Assembly: GCF_001189245.1 (NCBI RefSeq) | Contig: NZ_LFIQ01000049.1 | Location: forward strand, 1 to 62,193 | Source: Bradyrhizobium pachyrhizi | Lineage (GTDB): Bacteria > Pseudomonadota > Alphaproteobacteria > Rhizobiales > Xanthobacteraceae | Direction of reading: 5' to 3' | DNA length: 62,193 nt | Shown here: piece after piece, positions 25,091 to 34,891 of the stretch | Layout: every line of letters begins with the position of its first letter | How positions within the stretch are numbered: position 1 is the stretch's first letter | Position numbers and translations under genes: made by a program | Notes under the pieces: model-generated | Databases searched by the model: none | Seen by the model: only the letters and a program-made list of their open reading frames with translations | Told to the model about the DNA's origin: nothing

Positions 25091-26245
25091 ATGCAGGACA
25101 GAACTTCGTCGCGAAATATCAGATCGCTGGCCAAGGATCTCCCCGGCCAGGTCGTTCTGGTGTTGCAAGGCGGCGGCGCCTTGGGCTCGTACCAGGCAGG
25201 TGTCTATCAAGCCTTGCACGAAGCAGGCATAGAGCCGGACTGGATCATCGGCACATCGATCGGCGCCATCAATGCCAGCCTCATCGCCGGCAATCCGGTC
25301 GAGAACCGGCTGTCACGCCTGAAAGAGTTCTGGAAGCGGATGGAGCAAAATCCGGTCTGGAACATCCGGACGGCCTTTCCCGGCTTCAATGACCGGCTAT
25401 CCTACTGGGCGACCATCACCCACGGAATTCCTGGCTTTTTTCGTCCAAATGCCCTTGCGCATGCGGGTGACGGCTACCCGCTGGGTGCCGAACGGGCCGG
25501 CTATTACTCGACCGCGCCACTGGAGCAGACCCTGTGCGAACTCGTCGACGTCAAGCTGCTCAATAGCTGTTCGCCGCGTCTGACGGTCGGGGCCGCCCAC
25601 GTGCGGACCAGCCAGATGCGCTATTTCGATAGCCGCGACGGCGAACTCACCATCAGGCATATTATGGCCTCCGGCGCGTTGCCACCGGCCTTTCCCGCCG
25701 TCCGCATCGACGGCGAGCTCTATTGGGACGGCGGTATTCTGTCCAACACGCCGACTGAAGTCGTGTTCGATGACGATCCCCGCAAGAACTCGCTGATCTT
25801 CGCTGTCCATCTGTGGAATCCTGCAGGCCTGGAGCCGACCACGATGGCGGAGGTGCTGAATCGACACAAGGATGTCCAATATTCCAGCCGCATCATGAGC
25901 CACATCGCACGCCAGCAGCAGGCGCATCGGTTGCGTCACATCATCAACCAATTGGCCAAACGGCTGCCCGACAGCGAACGCAACACTCCAGAGGTGCGCG
26001 AACTGGCCGGTTATGGCTGTCAGACACGCATGCACGTCGTGCGTCTGCTTGCGCCGCAGCTTGATCGCGAAACCCACACCAAGGACATCGATTTCAGCCC
26101 GCGCGGCATCATGCAGCGGTGGGACGCTGGTTACTCGCACACGAGAGCAGCCCTTGAACACGCGCCGTGGGTTGGCGAGTTTGATCCGCTGTCGGGCGTG
26201 ATCCTGCATGAGCAGATGGAATTGATGCCGGTGGCGGCGGAATAA
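25091..26245 (+). CDS. Patatin-like phospholipase (DUF3734 type)
   Basis: 384 aa. Oxyanion-hole motif VLVLQGGGALGSYQAGVYQA, nucleophile elbow IIGTSIGAINASLIAG (GxSxG serine) and the aspartate dyad partner in ELYWDGGILSNTPTEVV. The C-terminal third is the DUF3734 extension (FSPRGIMQRWDAGYSHTRAA). No signal peptide. Placement behind bdhA recurs in Rhizobiales to my recollection and hints at a role in PHB granule or lipid hydrolysis feeding 3-hydroxybutyrate; that link is inference. Acylhydrolase activity is well supported by the motifs. Confidence 0.9.
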   Translation: MQDRTSSRNIRSLAKDLPGQVVLVLQGGGALGSYQAGVYQALHEAGIEPDWIIGTSIGAINASLIAGNPVENRLSRLKEFWKRMEQNPVWNIRTAFPGFNDRLSYWATITHGIPGFFRPNALAHAGDGYPLGAERAGYYSTAPLEQTLCELVDVKLLNSCSPRLTVGAAHVRTSQMRYFDSRDGELTIRHIMASGALPPAFPAVRIDGELYWDGGILSNTPTEVVFDDDPRKNSLIFAVHLWNPAGLEPTTMAEVLNRHKDVQYSSRIMSHIARQQQAHRLRHIINQLAKRLPDSERNTPEVRELAGYGCQTRMHVVRLLAPQLDRETHTKDIDFSPRGIMQRWDAGYSHTRAALEHAPWVGEFDPLSGVILHEQMELMPVAAE

Positions 26246-26542
26246 GGTGCGATCCAGGAACAGGATTGCGCGATGGGAGAATTACTCGTCCGATCCAGCT
26301 TCCTTAGCGGAGAGGTCCTTGACGGCAAGAGGGATGTCACCTAGCCACGTCTACCTCAGCCTCGCGGACGAGCGAACCGACAGCCCACGAATAGGGCGTC
26401 CCCTTGACCGTGGTCAGGCTTACTTCCCGCCAGAACTCAGGATTGACCAGCGGGCCGGCAACGACGTCCTTCTTCGATATCGAATGCTGCCGCTTTCGCA
26501 CATAGCCAGCATCCAGTCGTCTGCCTGGTACCGGCGGGTCGG
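26246..26542. other. 300-base gap between patatin and cyclase genes
   Basis: A 79-codon minus-strand frame (26337-26576) ends in SLTTVKGTPYSWAVGSLVRE, slightly like the end of the aldolase at 31823 (KLTTAKGTPW). It overlaps the cyclase stop, has no family and is left uncalled; it might be a gene remnant. Confidence 0.4.
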
Positions 26543-28648
26543 CTATTTTGATTGAAGTGTCACGACAGGTGACCACGTGTCGTCAACACCCGACTGCTCG
26601 AGGAGCTTGCAGCGGTCGAGCATCAGTTCAGTTGGCCTGTCGTGAGGACGCTGGCGCAAGACAGCCTCGAAGCAGCATATGGCGCTGGCGAAGTCGCGCT
26701 TGCGATATTCAAGCAGTCCCTGCTCGTAATCGATGATCCAGGCCGGGTAAGCGTCGCCTGTAGCCGAACCGATCAGTTCATGCACGGCGAGGCCTTCTGT
26801 CTTGCCGTAGACGGCTATGCGATCGATCTCGCGTGTGACCATGGCCCCCTCAACCAGGCGCTTGGTCTCGGCGCCGATCAGAATTTGCGTCTCATAGCGC
26901 TTGTTGGCGCCTTCGAGGCGGCTCGCCACGTTCACGGCATCGCCAATTACGGTGTAGTTCAGCCGCAATTCGGAGCCGACATTGCCAACCAGCATGCGGC
27001 CGGAATTGATGCCGATCCGGATTTGCAGGGGATGGCCCTGGTCGTCCCTGACGCCCGCGGCCTCAATGCCCTGGCGGCAGACGAGTGCTGCACGGCAACA
27101 GAGCAGGGCATGTTCGGCCTGCGCTGTCGGCGCGCCCCAGAATGCCATCACAGCGTCGCCAATGAATTTGTCGATGGTGCCGCCGTGGGCGACGATGACT
27201 TCGGAGGCGACGTCGAGATATCGCGACAACAGCGGCACAACGCGATCCCCCATGCGCTCGGAAAGCCCGGTGAAGCCGGCCACATCGATAAACATTACCG
27301 TCAGCTCCTGGATCGAGCCGCCAGGTTTCGCCTCGATGCCCTGGCGAAGGAGCGACCGGACCAGATCGGCCGGGATGAATTTGCGGAAAGCAGACAAGCC
27401 CTGCGCCATCTCGGCTATCGCGCCCGAAAGGCTCGAAATCTCGGCGAGCCGCGACGGGTGGCGGCGCACCTGGTCCAATGCAAAGCTTTCCACATGTCGG
27501 ATTTCGCCGACCACACGGGCGAGCGGCGTGGCGATCACCGACCGCGCCAGCATCGCAGAGAACAGGGCGGCGAGGAGCGCACCGATGGCAAGACCGATGA
27601 TGAGCCGTCGCAACGTGGTTTCGACCGGGCCAAGAAACTCAGCCTCAGGGATCACGGTCGCCAGGCACCAGCCGGTAAATGGTAGGGGCGTCAGCCCAAC
27701 CTCATAGGCTGCGCCATCGAGGGTAAGCCGCCGCCGCCATGCTTCCTTGCGACCGTCCTCGCCGGCCAGTGTCCGAGCCATGCGCGCCAACGGCAACAGA
27801 TCGATCCGGCTGTGCGCGGGATGCAGTTCGTCGGCGTTCTTGTCGGGAGCCGCGATCAATTCGTCGCCGGCACCGAGGATGAAAGCCGTTCCGGTGCGGC
27901 CGACCTCGAGCTGGGCGAGGAAACGGGAGAGCCTGGTGTACTCGATGATGATCGCAAGGACGCCCTGACGTTCCTGATAGACATCGATCGGCCCCGCGAA
28001 GGCGATCGATGGGCGCGGGCCGATCGGATGGTCGACGACCCCGAACCACTGCGGGCCATTGGCCTCCATGCCGATCTTGAACCAGTCCTGCATAGTGACG
28101 CTAAAGTCTGTGGGTTCGAAACGGCGGGATTCAAATTCGATGTCGCCGGGGATAACCTGATATTCGTCGATGCGGCGCTGGCCGACATGGTCGATCTTCG
28201 AGATCTCCATCATCTCGAGATGGCCGTCACCGAGCTTATGTGCGGCGAAGAAGGAACCGTCGGGCCACCCGAAGGCGACCCAGGAGATCGTCGCTTGTGA
28301 CTGCAATTGTGATAGGAACACGAACTCGCGCTTGTCGGCCTCGCGGGTATCGAGCACGTTCTGCAGGAACAGCGTGCGCACGGCGGTGTGGGCGGCGCGC
28401 GCTTCATTGACGATCGCGGCCACCTCCTTGCGAACGGCAGCGACGATCTGTTCGTTGATCGTTGAGGCGAGCTGCCGGCTGATCGATTCGGCCGTGCGCC
28501 ACCAGAGCAGGCTCGAGGCTGCGGCGGTGAGCAGGATCGCCGTAAGGACCAGCGCCGAGACGGCAAGACGAATGCTGATCGTCAGCATCCTCGCCGAAGA
28601 CGGTGACCGCGGTCGTTCGAGGGCGCTTGAGCGTTCAAAGGCGTTCAT
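26543..28648 (-). CDS. Membrane-bound class III adenylate/guanylate cyclase with extracytoplasmic sensor
   Basis: 701 aa. Helix 1 (residues about 25-50, SALVLTAILLTAAASSLLWW), a periplasmic Cache-like sensor (about 50-335, including QGVLAIIIEYTRLSRFLAQL), helix 2 (LIIGLAIGALLAALFSAMLA), a HAMP-like linker, then the catalytic domain from about 445. Metal aspartates are in TVMFIDVAGFTGLSERMGD and DKFIGDAVMAFWG; RIGINSGRMLVGNVGS and NYTVIGDAVNVASRLEGANK complete the site. A short TPR-like tail ends the protein. The purine-specifying residues were not resolved, so cAMP is assumed. It has no operon partner. Confidence 0.93.
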   Translation of the reverse strand: MNAFERSSALERPRSPSSARMLTISIRLAVSALVLTAILLTAAASSLLWWRTAESISRQLASTINEQIVAAVRKEVAAIVNEARAAHTAVRTLFLQNVLDTREADKREFVFLSQLQSQATISWVAFGWPDGSFFAAHKLGDGHLEMMEISKIDHVGQRRIDEYQVIPGDIEFESRRFEPTDFSVTMQDWFKIGMEANGPQWFGVVDHPIGPRPSIAFAGPIDVYQERQGVLAIIIEYTRLSRFLAQLEVGRTGTAFILGAGDELIAAPDKNADELHPAHSRIDLLPLARMARTLAGEDGRKEAWRRRLTLDGAAYEVGLTPLPFTGWCLATVIPEAEFLGPVETTLRRLIIGLAIGALLAALFSAMLARSVIATPLARVVGEIRHVESFALDQVRRHPSRLAEISSLSGAIAEMAQGLSAFRKFIPADLVRSLLRQGIEAKPGGSIQELTVMFIDVAGFTGLSERMGDRVVPLLSRYLDVASEVIVAHGGTIDKFIGDAVMAFWGAPTAQAEHALLCCRAALVCRQGIEAAGVRDDQGHPLQIRIGINSGRMLVGNVGSELRLNYTVIGDAVNVASRLEGANKRYETQILIGAETKRLVEGAMVTREIDRIAVYGKTEGLAVHELIGSATGDAYPAWIIDYEQGLLEYRKRDFASAICCFEAVLRQRPHDRPTELMLDRCKLLEQSGVDDTWSPVVTLQSK

Positions 28649-29279
<631 letters not shown>

Positions 29280-29329
29280 TCGCACCGCACGGCAGACGTT
29301 CACGATCATAGGGAAAGCGGAGAGACGAC

Positions 29330-30241
29330 ATGAACGCTGCGATCTTGTCCCGGTTGCTCGCAGCCGAGCCTGCCCGCTTTCCCGCGCTTGCCATACATGG
29401 CCTGGCTGGTACCAGCTTCAAGCCCGAGCACCTTGCTGCGATCCTTGGCGCCGGACGGCAGCGTGGCTTTTTCGAGGTGCATGCAGAGAATTACATGGGC
29501 GCAGGCGGGCCGCCGCATCGCGCGCTGGAAGCCGTGCGCCGCGACCATCCGCTGTCCCTGCATGGTGTGTGCATGTCGATTGGCGGCGAACGGCCGCTCG
29601 ACAAGGCGCATCTGAAGCGCTTCCGCGATCTCGTCGAGCGCTACGAGCCTGCGCTGGTTTCGGAACATCTCGCCTGGTCGACCCACGACACCACCTACTT
29701 CAACGACCTGTTGCCGCTGCCCTATACCGAAGCGACGCTCGCACGGGTCTGCGATCATATCGATCAAGTGCAAGACGCCATCTGGCGGCCGCTGCTGCTG
29801 GAAAATCCGTCGACCTATCTCGCATTCACCGAATCGACGATGAGCGAGACCGAGTTCATCCGCGGCGTCGCGGAGCGCACCGGATGCGGACTGCTGCTCG
29901 ACATCAACAATGTGTTTGTCTCGGCAAACAATCACGGCTTCTCCGCGCTCGACTATCTCTCCGACTTTCCGTTGTCACGCGTCGGCGAAATCCATCTCGC
30001 CGGTCATGCCGAGCAGCTCGACGATGAAGGCGACCTGCTCCTGATCGATAGCCATGACGGACCGGTCACGGACTCGGTGTGGAAGCTGTTCGAGATCGTC
30101 ATCTCGCGCTGTGGTCCCGTACCGACGCTGGTCGAATGGGACCGCAAAATTCCGGGCTGGCCAGTGCTGAAGGCCGAAGCGGCCGCGGCGCAAGCAATCC
30201 TCGACCGCCACCAGCGGGAGATGCGCTATGCTGCCGCTTGA
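29330..30241 (+). CDS. bufB: MNIO-family (DUF692) bufferin-modifying enzyme
   Basis: 303 aa, a TIM-barrel multinuclear non-haem iron oxidase. Putative metal ligands are readable in [69 protein letters not shown] and [10 protein letters not shown]. It would oxidise cysteines of the DUF2282 peptide before export, with the DUF2063 partner as recruitment factor. It lies 50 bases after bufA and overlaps the bufC start by 14 bases. It acts in the cytosol, with no signal sequence. Confidence 0.93.
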   Translation: MNAAILSRLLAAEPARFPALAIHGLAGTSFKPEHLAAILGAGRQRGFFEVHAENYMGAGGPPHRALEAVRRDHPLSLHGVCMSIGGERPLDKAHLKRFRDLVERYEPALVSEHLAWSTHDTTYFNDLLPLPYTEATLARVCDHIDQVQDAIWRPLLLENPSTYLAFTESTMSETEFIRGVAERTGCGLLLDINNVFVSANNHGFSALDYLSDFPLSRVGEIHLAGHAEQLDDEGDLLLIDSHDGPVTDSVWKLFEIVISRCGPVPTLVEWDRKIPGWPVLKAEAAAAQAILDRHQREMRYAAA

Positions 30242-31013
30242 GCAGGAGCTCTCGTCCTACGCGGCGCGCTTCGCGGCTGCGCTGATCGACCCCGGGCGCG
30301 CGACGCCCTCACTCGTCACCGGGCCGAACGGAAAGGCGGCGGTCCGGCGCTACAACGTCTATCGCAACAACGCCACGGTCAGCCTGATCGATGCGCTTGC
30401 CGCGGTCTACCCTGCGGTCCAGCGCATCACGGGGGTCGAGTTCTTCCGTGCCATGGCGCGTTTCCATGTCCGGGCCTCTCCGCCAACATCGCTACTCTTG
30501 CTCGACTATGGCCGCGATTTTCCCGCGTTCATCGAAACCTACGAATATGCCTGTGCCATGCCCTGGCTAGCGGATGTCGCGCGGATCGAGCGGGCCTGGC
30601 TCGATGCCTATCATGCCGCCGATGCCGCGCCACTGTCACGGGATGCGCTCGCTCTGGTTCCACCGGAGCGGCTGGCGGATGTGGTGTTCACCGCACATCC
30701 CGCGGCAGGAATCGTCCGCTCGCCTTTCGCGGCAGTGACGATCTTCGCCGCCAATCGCAGCGGAGAGATGCCAGGTCGGATCGACGCGGGAACCCCGGAG
30801 GATGCTCTGATCACCCGGCCCGAGATGGACGTCGTCGTGCGCCATCTGCCCGAGGCCGGCGCGGTGTTTCTGACAAACCTGATGTCGGGACGGCCGCTTG
30901 GCGACGCAGCAGCGTCGGCACTTCAGTCCTCGCCCGGCTTCGACATCGCGGCGAACATCGCGGGCATGATCGAGGCGGGCGCTTTCACATCAATCAATTT
31001 CGGAGAAGCATGA
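30228..31013 (+). CDS. bufC: DUF2063 bufferin maturation partner (BufC-like)
   Basis: 261 aa. The N-terminal DUF2063 domain includes [40 protein letters not shown] and [20 protein letters not shown], the standard signature of MNIO partner proteins. The C-terminal domain is less conserved. In related RiPP systems this protein binds the precursor and presents it to the MNIO enzyme. It overlaps bufB by 14 bases and the DoxX gene by 4, so the three are translationally linked. Confidence 0.9.
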   Translation: MLPLEQELSSYAARFAAALIDPGRATPSLVTGPNGKAAVRRYNVYRNNATVSLIDALAAVYPAVQRITGVEFFRAMARFHVRASPPTSLLLLDYGRDFPAFIETYEYACAMPWLADVARIERAWLDAYHAADAAPLSRDALALVPPERLADVVFTAHPAAGIVRSPFAAVTIFAANRSGEMPGRIDAGTPEDALITRPEMDVVVRHLPEAGAVFLTNLMSGRPLGDAAASALQSSPGFDIAANIAGMIEAGAFTSINFGEA

Positions 31014-31519
31014 TGGTCATCGATCAGCATTTTGGCGCCAGTGAACGCTACCGGCTGAGCCACCTCGCTGACAGGGCCGAGCACCTGATCCAGACAATGG
31101 CCTTGCCGTCGCTGGTTCAATTCGTGATGCGCGTGGCGCTGGCGGTGCCGTTCTGGAAATCCGGCATTCTGAAATGGACCGGCTTCCTCAAGCTGAGCGA
31201 CACCGCGGTGACGCTGTTCACCGACGAGTTCATGCTGCACCTGCCAGGCGGGCCCTATCACTATCCGCTACCTGCGGTGATGGCATTCCTGTCCGGATGC
31301 GGCGAGATCACCTTTCCGGTGCTGCTGGTGCTCGGCCTTGGCACCCGCTTTGCCGCACTCGGGCTGTTGTTCATGACCATGATTGTCGAACTCACCGTGC
31401 CCGACGGCTGGCCGATCCACCTCACTTGGGCGGCGATGGCGCTCGGGATCATGGCTTGGGGACCGGGACGCATCTCGGCGGATCATCTGATACACGGATT
31501 CCCTCGGCAAGCGAACTGA
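31010..31519 (+). CDS. DoxX-family membrane protein (bufferin operon)
   Basis: 169 aa, four predicted helices: FVMRVALAVPFWKSGILKW, PLPAVMAFLSGCGEITFPVL, FAALGLLFMTMIVELTVP and LTWAAMALGIMAWGPG. DoxX proteins close many DUF2282/DUF692/DUF2063 operons; their role is unknown, perhaps electron supply or quinone-linked oxidation. An ATGATG start overlaps the bufC stop; GGAGAAG precedes it. The start may be 31010 or 31013. Confidence 0.88.
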   Translation: MMVIDQHFGASERYRLSHLADRAEHLIQTMALPSLVQFVMRVALAVPFWKSGILKWTGFLKLSDTAVTLFTDEFMLHLPGGPYHYPLPAVMAFLSGCGEITFPVLLVLGLGTRFAALGLLFMTMIVELTVPDGWPIHLTWAAMALGIMAWGPGRISADHLIHGFPRQAN

Positions 31520-31771
31520 GCACATCAAGCTTACGTCCTGTACGTCTTTGACTGTGGCGCGTCCGTCGGCTGGGATCTGGCTCTGACATATCCAGACCGT
31601 GTTGCCGGAATCATCAGCCGGAAACGCCTATGTCGACGGCCTAAGGAAGGAAGCTTGAACCTTCCATTACAGCGAACCGGGTCCAGTTCACGCATCGCTT
31701 CGCTCACGTGCACACAGACCGTTTTTGTCCGGCAGAACACCTGGGATAACGGCAGTCGCAGGCTTTCCTCT
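31520..31771. other. Gap without recognisable gene before tRNA fragment 4
   Basis: About 250 bases with no protein-like frame; it leads into the last tRNA fragment. Possibly decayed sequence at an old junction. Confidence 0.4.
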
Positions 31772-31799
31772 GCAGGTCCGAGTCCTGGCGGGCCCACCA
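31772..31799 (+). repeat. tRNA 3' fragment, copy 4 (candidate att scar)
   Basis: 28 bases from the T-stem (GCAGGTCCGAG) to CCA. It carries the same two substitutions as copy 3 and is the shortest of the copies. Confidence 0.8.
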
Positions 31800-31822
31800 A
31801 GACACGCTGAGGCGTCACCATT

Positions 31823-32860
31823 TCAATAGGCGCGCGCGAAGTCCCCCTCCTGCTTGATGTCAGTGAATACCGGAAAGCGCGCTTTCCACGGCGTGCCCTT
31901 GGCCGTCGTCAGCTTGTTGAGCCGCTCAAGCACGCCGAGGCCATCCTTGCGCAGGCTCGCCGAAACCGCTGTAAGGTCCGGGAAATTCTTCAGGACGGCA
32001 TCGAGCCAGATGGTGCGACCGGCCAGGAAACCGCCCGCGCCCGCGGCATAGGCGAAGTCGAGAACGCGTTCGAATTTTTCCGGCGCGGCGCCGCCCGACA
32101 ACAGGACCCAGGGAATGCTCCGCTCGCGGCAGATATCGCCGATCGCATCGAATTCCTTCTGCGCGGCCTTGGCTTCGGCGCTGCCGTCACGGGCCGGCAG
32201 GCTGTTGGCCGCGAGAGGGCTCTCAAGCTTCAGGAGATCGACGCCGTATTCGGGCCTGGCAAACTCGCGCACGCTATCGATGACGAGGCCCGGGAGCTTG
32301 CCGGGCGATTCCACATAATCGGCGGTGTGATTGGCGCTGCCAAGGAACGGATAGACCAGCAGTTCAAGAACATAGGGAACATCGTGGCGGGCGCACTCCT
32401 CGCCAATCTCGCGCACGAAGCGCTTCTGATGCTCGTTTACCGCGGCGTCCGCATCCGGCCGATACCAGGCCAGCACCTTGACGGCGTCGCCGCCCATGGC
32501 GCGAATTTTCTCCACACTCCAGTTGGCGATCGCGCGCGACATGCGACCGCCCGCGGTCTCCTCGACGCGATGCTCCTCCAGCGTCATGATCAGGCCGCAG
32601 CGCGGCGGCAACAGATCAATCGCGGCGGGCACGGCAAAATTCGGGTCGAACAACATCGAGCTGCAATGCGGCGCAAGGTTTTCGACGAGGAGCCGCTTGG
32701 CCGCGGTGACGTCGGAATATTCGACCTGATCCCGCGCGATTCCCTTCGCCCTCGCAATGGCATCGAACAGCGGCGGTCGCTGATCCAACGCGACCATGCG
32801 AAAGTGGCCTTCCGCATCAGCAAGGCGTCCCAGCCCGCGGTTCTTTCCAATCGTTCTCAT
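31823..32860 (-). CDS. Class I aldolase of the LacD/YihT (tagatose-bisphosphate / sulfofructose-phosphate) type
   Basis: 345 aa from MRTIGKNRGLGRLADAEGHF at 32860. FRMVALDQRPPLF starts the barrel; the Schiff-base lysine is probably in DLLKLESPLAAN; later strands read IPWVLLSGGAAPEKFERVL and GAGGFLAGRTIWLDAV. It is longer than E. coli YihT (about 290). The start overlaps the PfkB stop by 4 bases, so kinase and aldolase are a unit: a ketose is phosphorylated, then cleaved to DHAP plus an aldehyde. Tagatose-type or sulfo-sugar substrates both fit. Last gene of the LacI-controlled operon. Confidence 0.85.
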   Translation of the reverse strand: MRTIGKNRGLGRLADAEGHFRMVALDQRPPLFDAIARAKGIARDQVEYSDVTAAKRLLVENLAPHCSSMLFDPNFAVPAAIDLLPPRCGLIMTLEEHRVEETAGGRMSRAIANWSVEKIRAMGGDAVKVLAWYRPDADAAVNEHQKRFVREIGEECARHDVPYVLELLVYPFLGSANHTADYVESPGKLPGLVIDSVREFARPEYGVDLLKLESPLAANSLPARDGSAEAKAAQKEFDAIGDICRERSIPWVLLSGGAAPEKFERVLDFAYAAGAGGFLAGRTIWLDAVLKNFPDLTAVSASLRKDGLGVLERLNKLTTAKGTPWKARFPVFTDIKQEGDFARAY

Positions 32861-33816
32861 GGCTTCGTCCTCATGAATGCAAGACAATCGTTGATGGTGG
32901 GGATTCCGTTGCGGCCGCCGGCGTGGCGACATTTCATCGCAGCCGTGGCCGCGGAAAACGCCATGGCGTTGCGCACATCGAGGCCGACGCCGATCGCCAG
33001 CGCATAGGCGCCGTGGAAGACGTCGCCGGCCCCGGTGGTATCGACGACATCGACGGCATAGGCGGCGTGCCCGTGCAGCTGGCCATTCTCGTACCAACTG
33101 ACGCCACCCTCGCCGCGCGTGACGGCGAGGACACTGCAGCCGAAGCGCGCCAGCCTTGCGAGAGATTCGTCTTTGGCAGATCCGGCGAAAGAGGCGAGCG
33201 CAGGCTCGGAGAAGATCGCGTGGTCGGTCAAGGGCAGCAGTCGCTCGAATATCTCGGCATCAGCCATGTCGCCGTCGAGCACCGTCGGAATGCCGCGCGC
33301 ACGCGCCTCGCGAAACAGCGTTGCGGCGCCCTCCACCCAGCGCGGATCGGCCAGCACCGAGGATGCGCGAGCGACGGCTTCAAGCGGAAGCCAATCGGCC
33401 GCTTCCGGAAAGAGACCACGGAAGTTCACGATCTGCCGCTCGCCCGAACTGTCGACAATGATGCCTGAGACCGACGAGCGGCCATCGGGAAACAGCCGGA
33501 AATTCTCGACGTCGACACCTTCGGCAGCAAAAGCCGACCGCATCTCGTGCCCGGCGGCATCGTCCCCTGCCCGTCCCCAGAACGCGACGGAGGCACCGAG
33601 CCGTGCGGCCGCAACCGCGGCATTAGCGGCCATTCCGCCGCCAAGGGTACCGTAGTCGATGGCCTTTATCTTCTCGCTGTTGCCCGCAAAGAGCCGATCG
33701 ACACGCCAGACCTGATCGAGCGCGGATAGCCCAAGGCAGATCACCTGGACGCCCCTGGTTCCCGACGCTACATCCGCGAGCGCCGAAAGAGCTGCTATGT
33801 TCGCCGATGCGCTCAC
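32857..33816 (-). CDS. PfkB-family sugar kinase, YihV (sulfofructose kinase)-like
   Basis: 319 aa. Ribokinase-fold landmarks: GGGMAANAAVAAARLGASVA, catalytic-base loop DVVDTTGAGDVFHGAYAL. Segments SVLADPRWVEGA, TVLDGDMADAEIFERLLPLT, DHAIFSEPALASF and AGGRNGIP closely parallel, from memory, E. coli YihV (VLADVRWHDGA, TVLDGDITPQDI, DHAAFSEPGL, PGGRAGIP). It may therefore phosphorylate a C6-modified or ordinary ketohexose at C1. It overlaps both the ATPase stop (4 bases) and the aldolase start. Confidence 0.85.
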   Translation of the reverse strand: MSASANIAALSALADVASGTRGVQVICLGLSALDQVWRVDRLFAGNSEKIKAIDYGTLGGGMAANAAVAAARLGASVAFWGRAGDDAAGHEMRSAFAAEGVDVENFRLFPDGRSSVSGIIVDSSGERQIVNFRGLFPEAADWLPLEAVARASSVLADPRWVEGAATLFREARARGIPTVLDGDMADAEIFERLLPLTDHAIFSEPALASFAGSAKDESLARLARFGCSVLAVTRGEGGVSWYENGQLHGHAAYAVDVVDTTGAGDVFHGAYALAIGVGLDVRNAMAFSAATAAMKCRHAGGRNGIPTINDCLAFMRTKP

Positions 33817-34886
33817 CGCAAGACCTGCCCGTTCGCTGCATCGAACAAATGCGTCTTGCCCGGCTGCGGCCGCAAACTGAGGCGATCGCCGAGCTTTGGT
33901 CGCAACGCTGGATCGACCCTTGCGATCGCGGAGACGTCGGCGAGATCGAAATGGATCAGCGTATCCGAGCCGAGCGGCTCGACCAGCTTGACGTTGATGG
34001 CGATGCCGTCCGCCGCATCGGTCGCGACGGCAAAATGTTCAGGACGAATGCCGAGCACGGCATTTCCTGCCCGCTGCAGGCGGCTTGCGGCCTCGCCGTC
34101 CAGCGGCGCCACCGTTGCGCCTTGTGAAAGGATCGCGCGCTCCTCACGCCATTCGACTGGGAAAAAGTTCATGGCCGGCGAGCCGATGAAGCCGGCGACG
34201 AACTGGTTGGCCGGCCGCTCGTAGACCGTCTCCGGCGTGTCGTATTGCTGGATCGTACCGTTCTGGAGCACCACGATCCGGTCGGCCATCGTCATGGCCT
34301 CGATCTGGTCATGGGTCACGAAGACCATGGTGGTCTTGAGCTCCTGCGATAGCGCCTTGATCTCGGCCCGCACCTGTCCGCGCAGTTTTGCGTCGAGGTT
34401 GGACAACGGCTCGTCGAACAGGAACGCCTTGGGATTGCGCACAATCGCACGGCCCATGGCGACGCGCTGGCGCTGCCCGCCGGAGAGCTCCTTCGGCTTG
34501 CGATCGAGATAGGGCTCGATGTGCAGGAGCGCGGCGGCACGCTTCACGCGCGCGTCGATCTCCGCCTTCGGCGTTCCCCGCAACTCCAATGCGAACGACA
34601 TATTGTCGTAGACGCGCATGTGCGGATAGAGCGCGTAGTCCTGGAACACCATCGCGATGTCGCGCTGTGCGGCTTGCACGCCGTTGACACGCTTGTCGCC
34701 TATGTAGAGGTCACCGGACGTGATCGGCTCGAGACCCGCGATGATTCGCAGCAGGGTCGACTTGCCACAGCCGGACGGCCCCACGAAGACGACGAATTCA
34801 TGGTCCGCGATCTCCAGATTGAGATCGGGGATCACGGTGAAACTGCCGTAGCGCTTGACGAGGTTGCGGATCGAGATCGAGGCCAT
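33813..34886 (-). CDS. ABC transporter ATP-binding protein (UgpC/MalK-like)
   Basis: 357 aa. Walker A GPSGCGKST, Q-loop VFQDYALYPHM, signature LSGGQRQRVAMGRAIVRNPK, Walker B FLFDEPLSNLDAKL, H-loop FVTHDQIEAM, all canonical, followed by the TOBE/OB regulatory domain (VLGIRPEHFAVATDAADG). A homodimer would power the permeases encoded upstream. It overlaps the PfkB gene by 4 bases and lies 5 bases after the alcohol dehydrogenase. Confidence 0.93.
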   Translation of the reverse strand: MASISIRNLVKRYGSFTVIPDLNLEIADHEFVVFVGPSGCGKSTLLRIIAGLEPITSGDLYIGDKRVNGVQAAQRDIAMVFQDYALYPHMRVYDNMSFALELRGTPKAEIDARVKRAAALLHIEPYLDRKPKELSGGQRQRVAMGRAIVRNPKAFLFDEPLSNLDAKLRGQVRAEIKALSQELKTTMVFVTHDQIEAMTMADRIVVLQNGTIQQYDTPETVYERPANQFVAGFIGSPAMNFFPVEWREERAILSQGATVAPLDGEAASRLQRAGNAVLGIRPEHFAVATDAADGIAINVKLVEPLGSDTLIHFDLADVSAIARVDPALRPKLGDRLSLRPQPGKTHLFDAANGQVLR

Positions 34887-34891
34887 GATCG

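Noticed and set aside
26337..26576. 79-codon frame with an end resembling the aldolase C-terminus
   Set aside because: Only about eight residues match (LTT-KGTP), and it overlaps the cyclase stop; too weak to call a duplicated fragment.
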